Assembly (NCBI GenBank): GCA_003158475.1
Contig: PMJR01000069.1
Span: 1-62,016, forward strand
Direction of reading: 5' to 3'
From: Ignavibacteriota bacterium
Lineage (GTDB): Bacteria; Bacteroidota; Ignavibacteria; UBA10030; UBA6906
DNA: 62,016 bases
The notes beneath the pieces were generated by a model. It ran no database searches. It saw only the letters and a list, made by a program, of their open reading frames with translations, and was not told the origin of the DNA. The stretch's first letter is position 1, and every line of letters starts with the position of its first letter. A program made the translations under genes and the position numbers. Of this stretch, positions 1 through 7,533 are shown piece after piece.

Positions 1-120
1 GCCGTCCCCCAGGCGTTCCCCCCACCCTTCTCTGTTCGTATACCCATCCTTCGCTGAGCTTGCTTATCCCGCAATTCCTCGACTGGCAGCGGAAGAACTG
101 CATACGAGAAATACCCAAAT

Positions 121-138
121 CGTTAAACCGGTTTAACG
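121..138. promoter_or_regulatory. 18-bp perfect palindrome, LacI-operator-like
   Basis: CGTTAAACCGGTTTAACG is identical to its reverse complement over all 18 bases. A symmetric site with a central CG flanked by A/T-rich arms is typical of LacI/GalR-family operators. No LacI-family gene or obvious target promoter is visible in the window, so its partner must lie to the left or elsewhere. The regulator assignment is an inference from site form only. Confidence 0.45.
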
Positions 139-324
139 GCTCGACATTCTCGGCCACCCCCTATCTTCTCCTTTCTCCTTGTTTTGGATTCTGCTGATAA
201 AATTTGGAAGCCGGAAGAACCCTCAGATGGACGCCGAAGGAAAGAACCAGCTCCCTTGCACCCGAAAAGACCCGGCAAGGAGTCGGGGAGAGGAACGGGT
301 GCTTCTTTTGTCTCGGATAAATTC

Positions 325-350
325 GGGGGACCGGAGAGCCGCCGGCCCCC
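325..350 (-). terminator. GC-rich stem-loop after the leftmost element gene
   Basis: The arms GGGGGACCGG and CCGGCCCCC pair over nine base pairs with one bulged base and a 7-nt loop. On the minus strand the stem is followed by GAATTTAT, a weak U-tract. It lies about 60 bases past the stop of the 410-784 gene, so it could end the element operon. The poor U-run keeps confidence low. Confidence 0.3.
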
Positions 351-409
351 CTGGCGCGCGAATAGGAGCCCCGGTGGTACGGCCGGGGTGAACGCGCCAC
401 TTTCATTTA

Positions 410-784
410 CTATGAGCTCCGGCCGTTCAAACGAGCCTCATACTGAGCCCATGATTCACCGGGCCGGGCATCTTGAGGCATCCACGAGGCGGGGATTCGA
501 ATGTCATGTGTCGCGATTCGTGAGAGAACGTTACTGACGGCTTGGGCATCTGTGAGCAAGTCTTTCAGCTTCGGGTCAGTATACCGGTCCCGCGTGGCAC
601 GCTCCTGGGCATACAGAACGATTCTGTCCCTCGGCGGGAGGGTGGTGTTCTCTCTGGTTTGTGTCGGAATGATTTTCAGTTGCGGCATGATGACTTCCTT
701 TCCTTTGATAGAAAATTGTCGCGTTGATTCGTTGTGACACTGACAAACTTCTTGATAGCATCGGACGCATATTGTCGGCTGCAT
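410..784 (-). CDS. Small element protein with N-terminal Cys motif
   Basis: This 124-aa product is not recognised. Its first 20 residues hold CVRC and CQC, a compact four-cysteine arrangement that could bind zinc. The rest is hydrophilic, with a PxxRDRIVLYAQE stretch. The ATG at 784 has a perfect AAGGAGGT eight bases upstream, and that SD sits in the last codons of the preceding gene, so translation is probably coupled. A second in-frame ATG at 688 also has an AGGAAG site, so a shorter 92-aa form without the Cys motif may also be made. It is the last visible gene of the element operon. Confidence 0.55.
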   Translation of the reverse strand: MQPTICVRCYQEVCQCHNESTRQFSIKGKEVIMPQLKIIPTQTRENTTLPPRDRIVLYAQERATRDRYTDPKLKDLLTDAQAVSNVLSRIATHDIRIPASWMPQDARPGESWAQYEARLNGRSS

Positions 785-787
785 GAT

Positions 788-1285
788 TCAGTACCTCCTT
801 AACTGCTCAAGCACATTCTGCACGCCCGGTTGCCACGCCAGGACCTTCGCCAGCGACTGCTCTATCGCGTCCGCCGACGACTTGATGAGGACCGGAAGCT
901 GTATAAGACGACCCTGGAGCTCGTCCACCTCTCGCTGCGCTTCTTCCGCCTGCTTTGCGAGCTTCGCTGCTCGGGCAATCGCCGGCCCAATCTTGTCCTT
1001 GATGCCTTTGAATTCCGGGACGAGGGGCTTCCCCTCCGCAACGTCCCGAGCGTAGCTACTCATCCTGTTCGCAAGATCCGTGAAGAACGATGGGGGATAA
1101 ACCACCCGCCACTCTTTTGGGAATTCAACCTCGGGAGCCTCCGTCTTTGCGTTCTCAATCATTGCAATCGCGGCTTTGAATTCATCCTCGGCACGTTTCA
1201 CAATTCGCGCGTCGAATTCGTTCCGGTTCCTTTCGTCCTCTATCTGTTCCTCGGTTTTCTCTGTGTCCTCTTCTACGGGGTACAT
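788..1285 (-). CDS. Charged coiled-coil element protein
   Basis: The function is unknown. The ORF track begins at 1630, but that start would overlap the whole neighbouring gene. I chose the internal ATG at 1285 because AAAAGGAGA lies eight bases before it. The 165-aa protein opens with a very acidic segment rich in E and D, then has a middle part with Trp and Pro, and a C-terminal half rich in Ala, Lys, Glu and Gln with heptad-like spacing, probably coiled coil. Position right after a capsid-accessory-like gene suggests a virion or scaffold-associated role, but this is inference from context only. Confidence 0.6.
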   Translation of the reverse strand: MYPVEEDTEKTEEQIEDERNRNEFDARIVKRAEDEFKAAIAMIENAKTEAPEVEFPKEWRVVYPPSFFTDLANRMSSYARDVAEGKPLVPEFKGIKDKIGPAIARAAKLAKQAEEAQREVDELQGRLIQLPVLIKSSADAIEQSLAKVLAWQPGVQNVLEQLRRY

Positions 1286-1329
1286 GCTGATTCTCCTTTT
1301 TGTGGTTTCTGATTGTGAAAGTTCGGTTT

Positions 1330-1842
1330 CTATATTGCGCTGACAACAACCTCGGGGGCCAACGGCTGATAGTCCAAATACCACGCAATCACGCCGCTGT
1401 TTGCCGCGGTCGAATTGAAAATCAAGGTGCCTATGGGAAGCAAGAACCGCGTATCGTCGGTCAGAACCGGATCTATCATTGCCGCGCCCGCTGCCAGTAG
1501 AGTAAGTGCGCCAGTGGCGCCAACAAAACGGATGGAAGTCCCCGCTGCCTTGCTCGCCATAGATACAGCGGTGCTCAGGTTTGTCGTCGTTCCGGGCGTC
1601 ACTGTCGAGTGTCGCAATTGACCATTGCAAGCTGTCCCTCCGGTCACTGTTGTAATGACGCCGCAGAGCCTTGCATAAACAGGACCGCCCTCAATCGTGA
1701 AGAGATTCTGAACGCCGTTCAAAAGGCCACCGTCGGCCTTGGCGACCCGCCTTTGTGCCGTCAAGAGAAAATCCGCCTCATGCACAAAGGGGAAATTCAT
1801 ATCGGGCATTCGGAAGTTTGGTTGTGTTGAAACTAGTGGCAT
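1330..1842 (-). CDS. Phage capsid-accessory-like protein
   Basis: This 170-aa protein has the pattern LFTIEGGPV followed by GVITTVTGG, a Thr/Ala/Gly-rich beta-looking middle part, and a C-terminal segment giving IGTLIFNSTAANSG then a Trp. It resembles small proteins annotated near major capsid genes in tailed phages and prophages, where the GGPV and TT positions recur. I recognise the family by memory of these motifs, not by a search. No signal peptide or membrane segment is seen. An SD (GAGG) stands eight bases before the ATG. If the call is right, the element is or was a phage or capsid-using satellite rather than a simple genomic island. Confidence 0.45.
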   Translation of the reverse strand: MPLVSTQPNFRMPDMNFPFVHEADFLLTAQRRVAKADGGLLNGVQNLFTIEGGPVYARLCGVITTVTGGTACNGQLRHSTVTPGTTTNLSTAVSMASKAAGTSIRFVGATGALTLLAAGAAMIDPVLTDDTRFLLPIGTLIFNSTAANSGVIAWYLDYQPLAPEVVVSAI

Positions 1843-1881
1843 TGTAAACCTCGTTATGATGTTGTGAATGGGAAATTGAAT

Positions 1882-2370
1882 TCAGAATCCCTTGCGGTCC
1901 AAAAACTCCCGGACTGTCTCCATTTGAGGAAAATCTGCTGACCCCTTGCGGTCGTTGATGGGGCGTGTCCCGTTTTCATCCCGAACGTACCGCGTTTGGC
2001 CGATCATAAAGTAAACGAGCTCCAGTTTGGGTTTCTCCGGTCGAACAATCTCCGAATCAACTATCCCCTGCATGTTCTCCGGCAACGGATAGTCCGAGAG
2101 CAGCGGGTTCTCATCTTCCTTCTTGCCGATCTCTGCGAGGCGCTTGCGCATCTCGGCCTCTTCGTCCATCCGTTTGTATTTAAGCTCCATTTCTGCCAAC
2201 CATGCCCGCTTCTCGGGGGACACATCAATAACGATCTCTTCCGCGCCAGGATCATGGACGAAGGGCTGTCCGTCCTCGGTCAGCCCGCCAATGATGATTT
2301 CAAAGGATTGTTTCTGCCTTGGTTTTAGGCGGTCTTCCACGCGTGAAACACGAAACCCAAGCCACGTCAT
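1882..2370 (-). CDS. Hypothetical element protein, 162 aa
   Basis: The protein is not recognised. It is hydrophilic with a long charged helix in the middle (AEMELKYKRMDEEAEMRKRL) and an aromatic-rich C-terminal part holding LVYFMIGQTRYVRD. There is no signal peptide or membrane segment. Its ATG at 2370 overlaps the stop of the upstream gene by four bases (ATGA), and GAGGTGG precedes it by six bases, so the two are co-translated. Phage-type structural or DNA-packaging accessory roles are possible from position, but nothing in the sequence decides it. Confidence 0.6.
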   Translation of the reverse strand: MTWLGFRVSRVEDRLKPRQKQSFEIIIGGLTEDGQPFVHDPGAEEIVIDVSPEKRAWLAEMELKYKRMDEEAEMRKRLAEIGKKEDENPLLSDYPLPENMQGIVDSEIVRPEKPKLELVYFMIGQTRYVRDENGTRPINDRKGSADFPQMETVREFLDRKGF

Positions 2371-2837
2371 GATTCCACCTCACTCATATTCGTCTGTTTG
2401 CGTCGGTTTTCTCCGTCAGGGGCAGCCAGGGGTAGAAACATACGGTTTCCCAAAAACGCCCCTATATCTTGTTTCGTTTCAATGGGTTGCAAGGCCGTTT
2501 TTGACTTTCTCAGGAACGCCGCAATCCTCCGCTCCGCGCTCTCGTCACACGCCTGTTGAACGTCGGGATTCTGAGCAAACACACGGCTGAGAATGTCTTC
2601 GTCTGAGTGCGGACCCCTGTCAACGGAAGCACGACGCTGCTCTCTGAGAGCCTGCCAGTCAGTACGAAGAACGCCCTGCGCGAATTTCAGGTCCGCAATA
2701 CAGTCAGGATGAACAGCAATCTCCGTCCCGGACAAGGTTCTGAATTGCTGTGATGGCCGATCCTCTGTGAATTTCCCGCCGCATGCAGCGCACCCGTTGA
2801 CGTTTCTGACCTGGCGATACCTTTTGATCCTTCTCAT
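2367..2837 (-). CDS. Zinc-ribbon-like element protein
   Basis: The 156-aa protein is not assigned to a named family. It starts with a basic stretch and then CAACGGKF, followed about 25 residues later by HPDC. CxxC plus HxxC is a common zinc-binding layout. The remainder is helical and charged. The track start at 2840 is a GTG. I prefer the ATG one codon later because GGAGG lies six bases before it, against three for the GTG. It overlaps the next gene by four bases. A DNA-binding role is possible but not shown. Confidence 0.55.
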   Translation of the reverse strand: MRRIKRYRQVRNVNGCAACGGKFTEDRPSQQFRTLSGTEIAVHPDCIADLKFAQGVLRTDWQALREQRRASVDRGPHSDEDILSRVFAQNPDVQQACDESAERRIAAFLRKSKTALQPIETKQDIGAFLGNRMFLPLAAPDGENRRKQTNMSEVES

Positions 2838-3051
2838 CACCTACCTCCCATTGATTCACATTAACGCGGTGCCAGTACACCAAAGGCCGACACTAGCCTA
2901 TCTGGCACCGCCCGCGGACGGCAAAAGGGGAGCGCTCGTTCTCCCAGAACCGCCGTCCGGCGAGTATCATCAAGACAATTTCAATACAATGGCCCATTTG
3001 CTTCAATTTCGCGCCCGAATCAGCCACCAAAACGGTGGAAATACATCCCCC

Positions 3052-3363
3052 CTATTTCTTCCCCGGGAGGGTTTTCTCAAGTGCTGCCAGGCGCCGCTCC
3101 AATTCGCTGACCTCTATCGACTTCAAGAGAAGGTTGCTCGCGTAGCAATACTTGTAGCAATCCCCCGAATTGATCTTCCCCTGAACCGCCTGGCGAATCA
3201 CCCGGGCCTGAAATGCCCGCACGTGCTCAGCGGTCCGCAGCGGTACGCGGTGCCACGCGTCGGGGCGGTAAGTCGGCGCGGCCGGGGATGCGTTCACTTC
3301 TTTCCCATCATTCTGGGCGGGATTCAATCCTTTTCCCTCTTCCGTTTCGGTTTTCTTGCTCAC
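3052..3363 (-). CDS. Hypothetical element protein, 103 aa
   Basis: This small protein starts with a GTG at 3363 without a strong SD. Its N-terminal 35 residues are polar and probably disordered. From there a helical region begins with PLRTAEHVRAFQARVIRQ and ends in a short coiled-coil-like stretch (SIEVSELERRLAALEK). A CYKYC motif lies between them. The size and helical form would suit a small terminase-like or regulatory phage protein, but I cannot name a family. It sits between the repeat cluster behind the helicase gene and the structural-looking genes. Confidence 0.5.
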   Translation of the reverse strand: MSKKTETEEGKGLNPAQNDGKEVNASPAAPTYRPDAWHRVPLRTAEHVRAFQARVIRQAVQGKINSGDCYKYCYASNLLLKSIEVSELERRLAALEKTLPGKK

Positions 3364-3440
3364 GTTTCAAAGTCCATTCTCGTAGATGATCGTACACCTC
3401 AAAGCGTTTTTCACTTGGTCTTTGAATCTGAGATCTCACC

Positions 3441-3548
3441 CTAGGGTTACTAGGGTTACTATCTCACCCCGTTTCCATATCCTTCAAACATTAGGGGCTC
3501 CTAAGAGAACTTTCAGGAAATGGGTCAAGATGATAACCCTAATAACCC
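3441..3548. repeat. Tandem and inverted TAGGGTTA repeats beside the helicase gene
   Basis: CTAGGGTTA occurs twice in tandem at 3441-3458 and is bracketed by ATCTCACC copies on both sides (3433 and 3461). About 75 bases away, at 3534-3548, TAACCCTAATAACCC is an inverted copy matching 14 of 15 positions of GGGTTACTAGGGTTA. The right copy lies in the last codons of the D5 helicase gene. Paired repeats next to a P4-type helicase resemble a replication control or origin region of satellite elements, which is an inference. Confidence 0.55.
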
Positions 3549-5186
3549 ATCATCGGCCTTGATCCCCAAATTCACCCAGAATTTCCGGTTTGCCTTTCCG
3601 GCTTTAAGCTTGAAGCCTTTTTCCCGGACGGCCTCGGTGAAGGCCCGTTGTCCAATCTGTCCGCCCCATTCCTTGAAAGCTTCGTGAAGATCCTTCGTGG
3701 AGGACTGTCCCGGGATAGTGCAACATTCATCCAAGAACTGTCCTACGGTGTCACTATCCTGGCGATATTCTTCCGTGGCCGATCGTACACAAACCGGGAC
3801 ATTTTTCAGCCCTTGCTTGCGGTACTCAGCCAGGCCGACAAGCGCCCAATTCAGAATTCCGGGCAGGTCCTTCCGCATCTCCTTCAAAATTTCACTTTGC
3901 TCCCGCTGCTCTTCTTCGGGGATGATAACCTGGAAGGGAATAAGCAAGATACGACGCCACACGGCCCAATCAGTACCGTAAATAACGGGCCGATGATTGC
4001 CATGCAGCCAGAACTTGAAAGTCGGAGCGAAGGAAAAAGATTCGTGGAAGAGGTGGCGGGCCGTGACCGTATCGCCACCGGTCAACTGTTTGGTTTTTGT
4101 CTCTGCAAGTCGCCGTCCCTGCTCGATCTCCGAAAGGACTACCATCCGGGCCCCGCGGAGTCTCGCCTTGTCAATTGGAATCGGATCTGTCTTTTGGTGC
4201 ATAATCATTTCCGAGGGCGCGGCCTGGTAGTAATCTCCGAAGAGCATCTTAAGAATCTCAAAAAACGTGCTCTTGCCGTTTGCACCCTGACCGTGACCGA
4301 AGAAAATCTTTTGAGCATCGACCGAGCCGGTGAGCGAGTATCCTACCCCCCTTTGGAGAAACGCCACGAGCTCCGGATTCCCCCGAAAGATCTTATTCAG
4401 GAATTCATCCCAATGTGGACACGTTGCACTTTCTTGGTATTCTACTCCCGCGGTTTTGGTGCAGAGTCTACGGTGATCGTGAGGGAGGAAATTCCCCGTC
4501 CGGAGATCTATCATTCCGTTCTGCAAATTCATGAGCCATGGGTCCCGGTCGAATTCGTCACCCTTCAGACTTATTGATGGGATGCTCTGAGCCGAAAGCA
4601 ATGCGTTCTTTTGGTAGTGATAACCTTCAGAGGCTAATGCCCACTTCCCAAGCTGCTCTCGTTTTTTGGTGTCGCTTTCAGCCTGTGCTTCAGTGTAGAT
4701 CCCCCGGGCGGCCTCCTTCATCATTTCCCGCGTCGTTCCGTTTTCATCATAACGCCACGCGGTCCCGTCCCATACCAACCATTTCTCCGCAGCGTTATCA
4801 TATCGTACATGGGAACCGAACCGGGCAACAAATCGCTGCGCGTTTCCCATGTCGGAGCATGAAAACTTGATTGCGTCGAATTTCGGATTAAGAAGCCTCT
4901 CCCCTGCTATGCTCCACGACCCATTGAGATATATTCCCGATGAAAGGATTTCATCTATGGCCTCCGGATATTTGCTTGCCGATGGATCAAATGTGTTTCC
5001 CTGAATGACCGCGACTTGAATCTCCTCATAGATGCTCCGGTATTTCGAGACTTGGAAAATCGCCGCGGTGTATCCTTCAAGCGCCGCAAGTGTCTGTTTG
5101 GCCGGGTCCTCTATGGTCGTTCTCAGCCAGTCCCTTTCGAGGGTCTCGCGGTCTGGAATACTTAGGATCTCTCCGATTGCAGTCAT
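3525..5186 (-). CDS. D5/P4-family replication helicase (phage/plasmid primase C-terminal type)
   Basis: The protein carries the C-terminal half of phage P4 alpha-type replication proteins. A D5_N-like region comes first, then the superfamily 3 helicase Walker A GQGANGKSTFFE at roughly residue 300, then LSEIEQGRRL, LTGGDTVTAR, a GNHRP sensor region and WRRI, all in family order. It should unwind DNA at the element origin as a hexamer. No archaeo-eukaryotic primase or Toprim domain precedes it, so at about 553 aa it is a helicase-only version. The track start at 5249 is possible. I prefer the ATG at 5186 because the 5187-5278 stretch holds a terminator-like hairpin and encodes no recognisable domain. 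Confidence 0.85.
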   Translation of the reverse strand: MTAIGEILSIPDRETLERDWLRTTIEDPAKQTLAALEGYTAAIFQVSKYRSIYEEIQVAVIQGNTFDPSASKYPEAIDEILSSGIYLNGSWSIAGERLLNPKFDAIKFSCSDMGNAQRFVARFGSHVRYDNAAEKWLVWDGTAWRYDENGTTREMMKEAARGIYTEAQAESDTKKREQLGKWALASEGYHYQKNALLSAQSIPSISLKGDEFDRDPWLMNLQNGMIDLRTGNFLPHDHRRLCTKTAGVEYQESATCPHWDEFLNKIFRGNPELVAFLQRGVGYSLTGSVDAQKIFFGHGQGANGKSTFFEILKMLFGDYYQAAPSEMIMHQKTDPIPIDKARLRGARMVVLSEIEQGRRLAETKTKQLTGGDTVTARHLFHESFSFAPTFKFWLHGNHRPVIYGTDWAVWRRILLIPFQVIIPEEEQREQSEILKEMRKDLPGILNWALVGLAEYRKQGLKNVPVCVRSATEEYRQDSDTVGQFLDECCTIPGQSSTKDLHEAFKEWGGQIGQRAFTEAVREKGFKLKAGKANRKFWVNLGIKADDGLLGLSS

Positions 5187-5200
5187 CTTACACCCGACAA

Positions 5201-5229
5201 ATAAAAAGCCTCGGCGCCGGGGGTCGAGG
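5201..5229 (-). terminator. Terminator or attenuator-like hairpin before the helicase gene
   Basis: On the minus strand CCTCG and CGAGG arms enclose a GC-rich loop and are followed by CTTTTTATTT. It lies between the HTH gene and the preferred helicase start, so it could limit read-through from the integrase and excisionase genes into replication genes. The stem is short, with possible alternative pairing of GGCGCC inside it. Confidence 0.35.
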
Positions 5230-5278
5230 ACCGGCACCAAGGCAAACATCCATTCTCGGCCCTGAATGTCTCATTTCG

Positions 5279-5506
5279 TCACTTCACCGGCGCGGACAAC
5301 ATCCACCGCGTCAATTGGCGTTTCGAGAAATACAATTTCTTCCGCGGCTTGCTACACGGGATTTCTTTCCGCGCCGTGAGCTGGTAGAGTGTGGCAACCG
5401 ATAGTCCGACAATCTCCGCCGCCCTGTCAATCCCGCAGATTTCGTCTGTGCCTTCCTGGGACAAGCGCCGAATCTCACCGAGTTCCTTGCCGACTGAATT
5501 TCTCAC
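5279..5506 (-). CDS. Excisionase-like helix-turn-helix protein (AlpA/HTH_17 type)
   Basis: The core ICGIDRAAEIVGLSVATLYQLTARKEIP followed by KLYFSKRQLTRWM is the usual layout of MerR-like HTH_17 proteins, in which the final segment is the wing (read out here in two parts of one continuous motif). In integrated elements these small proteins act as excisionases or activators of integrase. I start it at the GTG at 5506 because GGAGG lies five bases upstream, giving 75 aa. The track start at 5536 lies inside a stem-loop. It sits between the 241-aa gene and the helicase gene, all on one strand. Confidence 0.7.
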   Translation of the reverse strand: MRNSVGKELGEIRRLSQEGTDEICGIDRAAEIVGLSVATLYQLTARKEIPCSKPRKKLYFSKRQLTRWMLSAPVK

Positions 5507-5529
5507 TAGCACCTCCATAGAAAACATAA

Positions 5530-5551
5530 GGACCATCGTCGTCGATGGTCC
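5530..5551. promoter_or_regulatory. Perfect 9-bp stem-loop upstream of the HTH gene
   Basis: GGACCATCG and CGATGGTCC pair perfectly around a TCGT loop, 24 bases before the chosen GTG start. There is no U-tract on either side, so I favour a protein-binding operator over a terminator, perhaps for the HTH protein itself. Autoregulation is an inference from position. Confidence 0.4.
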
Positions 5552-5613
5552 AATCTATTAAGAGATGCGTATTAGACTCAAGACAAAAAAACCAAATCGG
5601 GTAAGGTTGAACC

Positions 5614-6339
5614 TTACTCCTTTGAAGCTCGGACCTTTCTCATATATGCACGATACTGTTCCCTGAAAGGCATGAAAGGATAATGTTTCTCTTCCGCGAC
5701 CATCCTGAGGGCGGCCTCTTGCTTCATCCCCTCCTTCCAGAGTAGGTTCACAAGTTCGAAATCTTCCTCGGGGTATTTGGAATGCTTTCCGCTCACAGCG
5801 TCATATCCGCGCCGGAACCCCACCGCCTCTGCCTCGACAAGGGCGCGGACGATCATGGCGTCGAGATTGGCTAGCAGGTTGCGACTATCCGGGGCCACGG
5901 AGTCACTCAGTAGCTTCCGAATCTCCGGGTCGCTGCTCCGGCGCATACTTTTCCATAACTCTTCGATATAATCATGAACACGTGGGCCGTATTTATAATG
6001 TCGGAGTTCCGGCTCTGCTCCCCCGCGCAGAGTTCTCATCTCTTCTTTCGCCCGATCAATTGTCACTCGTTTTGATTCCCAGGAAAGAATGCTCAGATTG
6101 GTTCTCTCAACTAGTGCATCGTAGGTGCCTAGTTCGGGATGCTCTTCGAGATATTTCTTGAGATCTTCCTCGGCTTGTTTCCGCTTCACTTGGGCAGGGG
6201 ATAGTTTTCTCGGACGGCGTTCCTCTTTGACTCTAACCCAACGCCCTCGAACCCGGGCCCAAAGACCCGGACGCTCGGTTGTTCCGCGTTTGGTTGTCTC
6301 GCCTTTGGGTACCCAGCTCCTAGTCCCCTTGAGTATCAT
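5614..6339 (-). CDS. Hypothetical element protein, 241 aa
   Basis: The protein is not recognised. It begins with a basic, Trp-containing N-terminus (KGTRSWVPKG and WARVRGRWVRVKEE), which resembles a short nucleic-acid-contacting extension. A long helical charged region with KQAEEDLKKYLEEHPELG follows. Its C-terminal part is helical and contains KEGMKQEAALRMVAEE. No catalytic motif is visible. The ATG overlaps the integrase stop by four bases with GGAGGTGA just upstream, so it is translationally coupled to the integrase. Its place next to int and the HTH gene suggests a role in integration, excision or their control. Confidence 0.6.
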   Translation of the reverse strand: MILKGTRSWVPKGETTKRGTTERPGLWARVRGRWVRVKEERRPRKLSPAQVKRKQAEEDLKKYLEEHPELGTYDALVERTNLSILSWESKRVTIDRAKEEMRTLRGGAEPELRHYKYGPRVHDYIEELWKSMRRSSDPEIRKLLSDSVAPDSRNLLANLDAMIVRALVEAEAVGFRRGYDAVSGKHSKYPEEDFELVNLLWKEGMKQEAALRMVAEEKHYPFMPFREQYRAYMRKVRASKE

Positions 6340-7421
6340 TTGTCACCTCCCAGGTCAAGCCGCGGGAGCATTTGAACCGCTGCGATCTTGGCCTTGTCGC
6401 TGACACTTGCATATATTTCCGTAGTCCGGATATTCGCATGGCCTAATAGTTTCGAGATTTCGTATACACTAACGCCGCTCCCGATCCCTAGCGTGGCGAA
6501 CGTGTGCCGGGCAACGTGTGTGCCGATTCGTTTGTCTAGTCCCGCCCTTTCTCCCCACTTCCCGAGCGTCCGGTCAATGCTAGGCGTGCGTGGCAGGGTA
6601 AAAACCTCACCCTGTCCGCCGGTAAGCTTCCTCTGTGCTTCGAGAATTTCAAGGGCAGATTGAGACAGGGGAAGGATCTCAGGAGCGCCGGTTTTCTTCT
6701 GAGTGAAGGTGATACAGTCGTTTCGGATCTTGTCCCAAGTCAATTGCCGGATATCGCTTATCCTCATTCCGGTGGCCACCTCGAAGAAGAAAGCGTTGCG
6801 GATATGAGGATTCGCAATTGGGGTCCGCGCGAGCTGGCTCACTTCTTCAAGGGAAAGATAAATCGGAGTTCTCTGGACTGTCTTTGCTGTGACGTAGGCG
6901 GCGGGATTGTCGGAGATCAAGTTTTCCCTTACGGCCTGTCCGAGTGCGGTCTTGATCCCTCCAAGGTAGTGATGGACGGTATTCGGATGGAGCTTTGGCT
7001 TTGCCTTTTCGAGGTGCTTTTTGAAGCCCTCGATCAGCGGCCGGTTTATGTCGGCGAATGAGATATCACCCCCAACGAATTCAGCAAAGTATGTTAGCGC
7101 ATGTTTGTAGGAATCTTTAGTGTTCCGCGTGGCCTTTGTCTCAATCAATTCCTGGACGAATTCGATAAATGACCCATCCTCGAATTGATCGGGTGAAGCG
7201 ATGCCCGTCTGCCTGGCGAATAGTCGGCGGGCATCTTTGAGCTTCTCTTGTGCCCGTTCTCGCGCTGCTGCGTCGTGCTTCTTGTCGCCGGTTAGGATCT
7301 CCCCGGTTTTCTTGATTCGCTGCTCCCACTTCCGTTCTCCCTGGGGCGTGCGTCGGTAGTAACTCAATACGAGCGACTTGCGCCCGGAAGGTAGCTGTCT
7401 TTCCCTGAGAATTACACCCAT
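6336..7421 (-). CDS. int: Tyrosine recombinase / integrase
   Basis: This 361-aa site-specific recombinase should integrate and excise the element by strand exchange through a 3'-phosphotyrosine. An N-terminal SAM-like core-binding domain covers about residues 75-170 and the catalytic domain the C-terminal half. Visible catalytic positions are Arg in ATGMRISDIR, the HVARHTF motif (HxxR), LGHANIRTT and the Tyr in EIYASVSD. I start it at ATG 7421, which has AAGGAGA six bases upstream, not at the track start 7484. Three TGTATTGA repeats lie just upstream. It is the outermost element gene, transcribed away from the chromosomal junction, the usual place for int beside an att site. Confidence 0.92.
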   Translation of the reverse strand: MGVILRERQLPSGRKSLVLSYYRRTPQGERKWEQRIKKTGEILTGDKKHDAAARERAQEKLKDARRLFARQTGIASPDQFEDGSFIEFVQELIETKATRNTKDSYKHALTYFAEFVGGDISFADINRPLIEGFKKHLEKAKPKLHPNTVHHYLGGIKTALGQAVRENLISDNPAAYVTAKTVQRTPIYLSLEEVSQLARTPIANPHIRNAFFFEVATGMRISDIRQLTWDKIRNDCITFTQKKTGAPEILPLSQSALEILEAQRKLTGGQGEVFTLPRTPSIDRTLGKWGERAGLDKRIGTHVARHTFATLGIGSGVSVYEISKLLGHANIRTTEIYASVSDKAKIAAVQMLPRLDLGGDK

Positions 7422-7448
7422 GATATTTCTCCTTGTTTGTTCCCCTTG

Positions 7449-7533
7449 TGTATTGAATATGTATTGAAAAGGGGAGAAAATCAAGAGAGAAACACTTAAT
7501 AACTAAAAATAAGTGGACAGGGGAATGTATTGA
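7449..7533. repeat. Three direct TGTATTGA repeats upstream of int
   Basis: TGTATTGA occurs at 7449, 7460 and 7526. The first two are 11 bases apart, which is one helical turn. Short direct repeats flanking the core are typical arm-type sites of tyrosine integrases. They also overlap the possible int promoter, which would allow autorepression. Function is inferred from spacing and position. Confidence 0.5.
7456..7484 (-). promoter_or_regulatory. Possible int promoter
   Basis: On the minus strand TTGATT (plus 7479-7484) and CATATT (plus 7456-7461) are separated by 17 bases, about 35 bases before the int start. The -10 matches the sigma-70 consensus at four of six positions. It overlaps two of the TGTATTGA repeats. 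Confidence 0.3.

Larger units (their letters stand above)
1..409. other. Gene-free left margin of the element
   Basis: No convincing gene was found here. The 81-aa minus-strand ORF at 161-406 is rich in Arg, Pro and Gly and has no recognisable domain, so I treat it as spurious. The stretch holds an 18-bp perfect palindrome near 121 and a GC-rich stem-loop near 325-350, just past the stop of the last element gene. More element genes may lie to the left of the window. Confidence 0.5.

Noticed and set aside
161-406. 81-aa minus-strand ORF at the left margin
   Set aside because: Biased Arg/Pro/Gly composition, no domain, and it lies after the operon end with no SD that I can see.
1286-1630. N-terminal extension of the 788-1630 ORF
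   Set aside because: It overlaps the capsid-accessory-like gene over most of its length, and the internal ATG has a strong SD.
3441-3548. Telomere-like TTAGGG pattern
   Set aside because: Only two tandem units and one inverted copy are present, inside a bacterial element, so a telomere is not a sensible reading.
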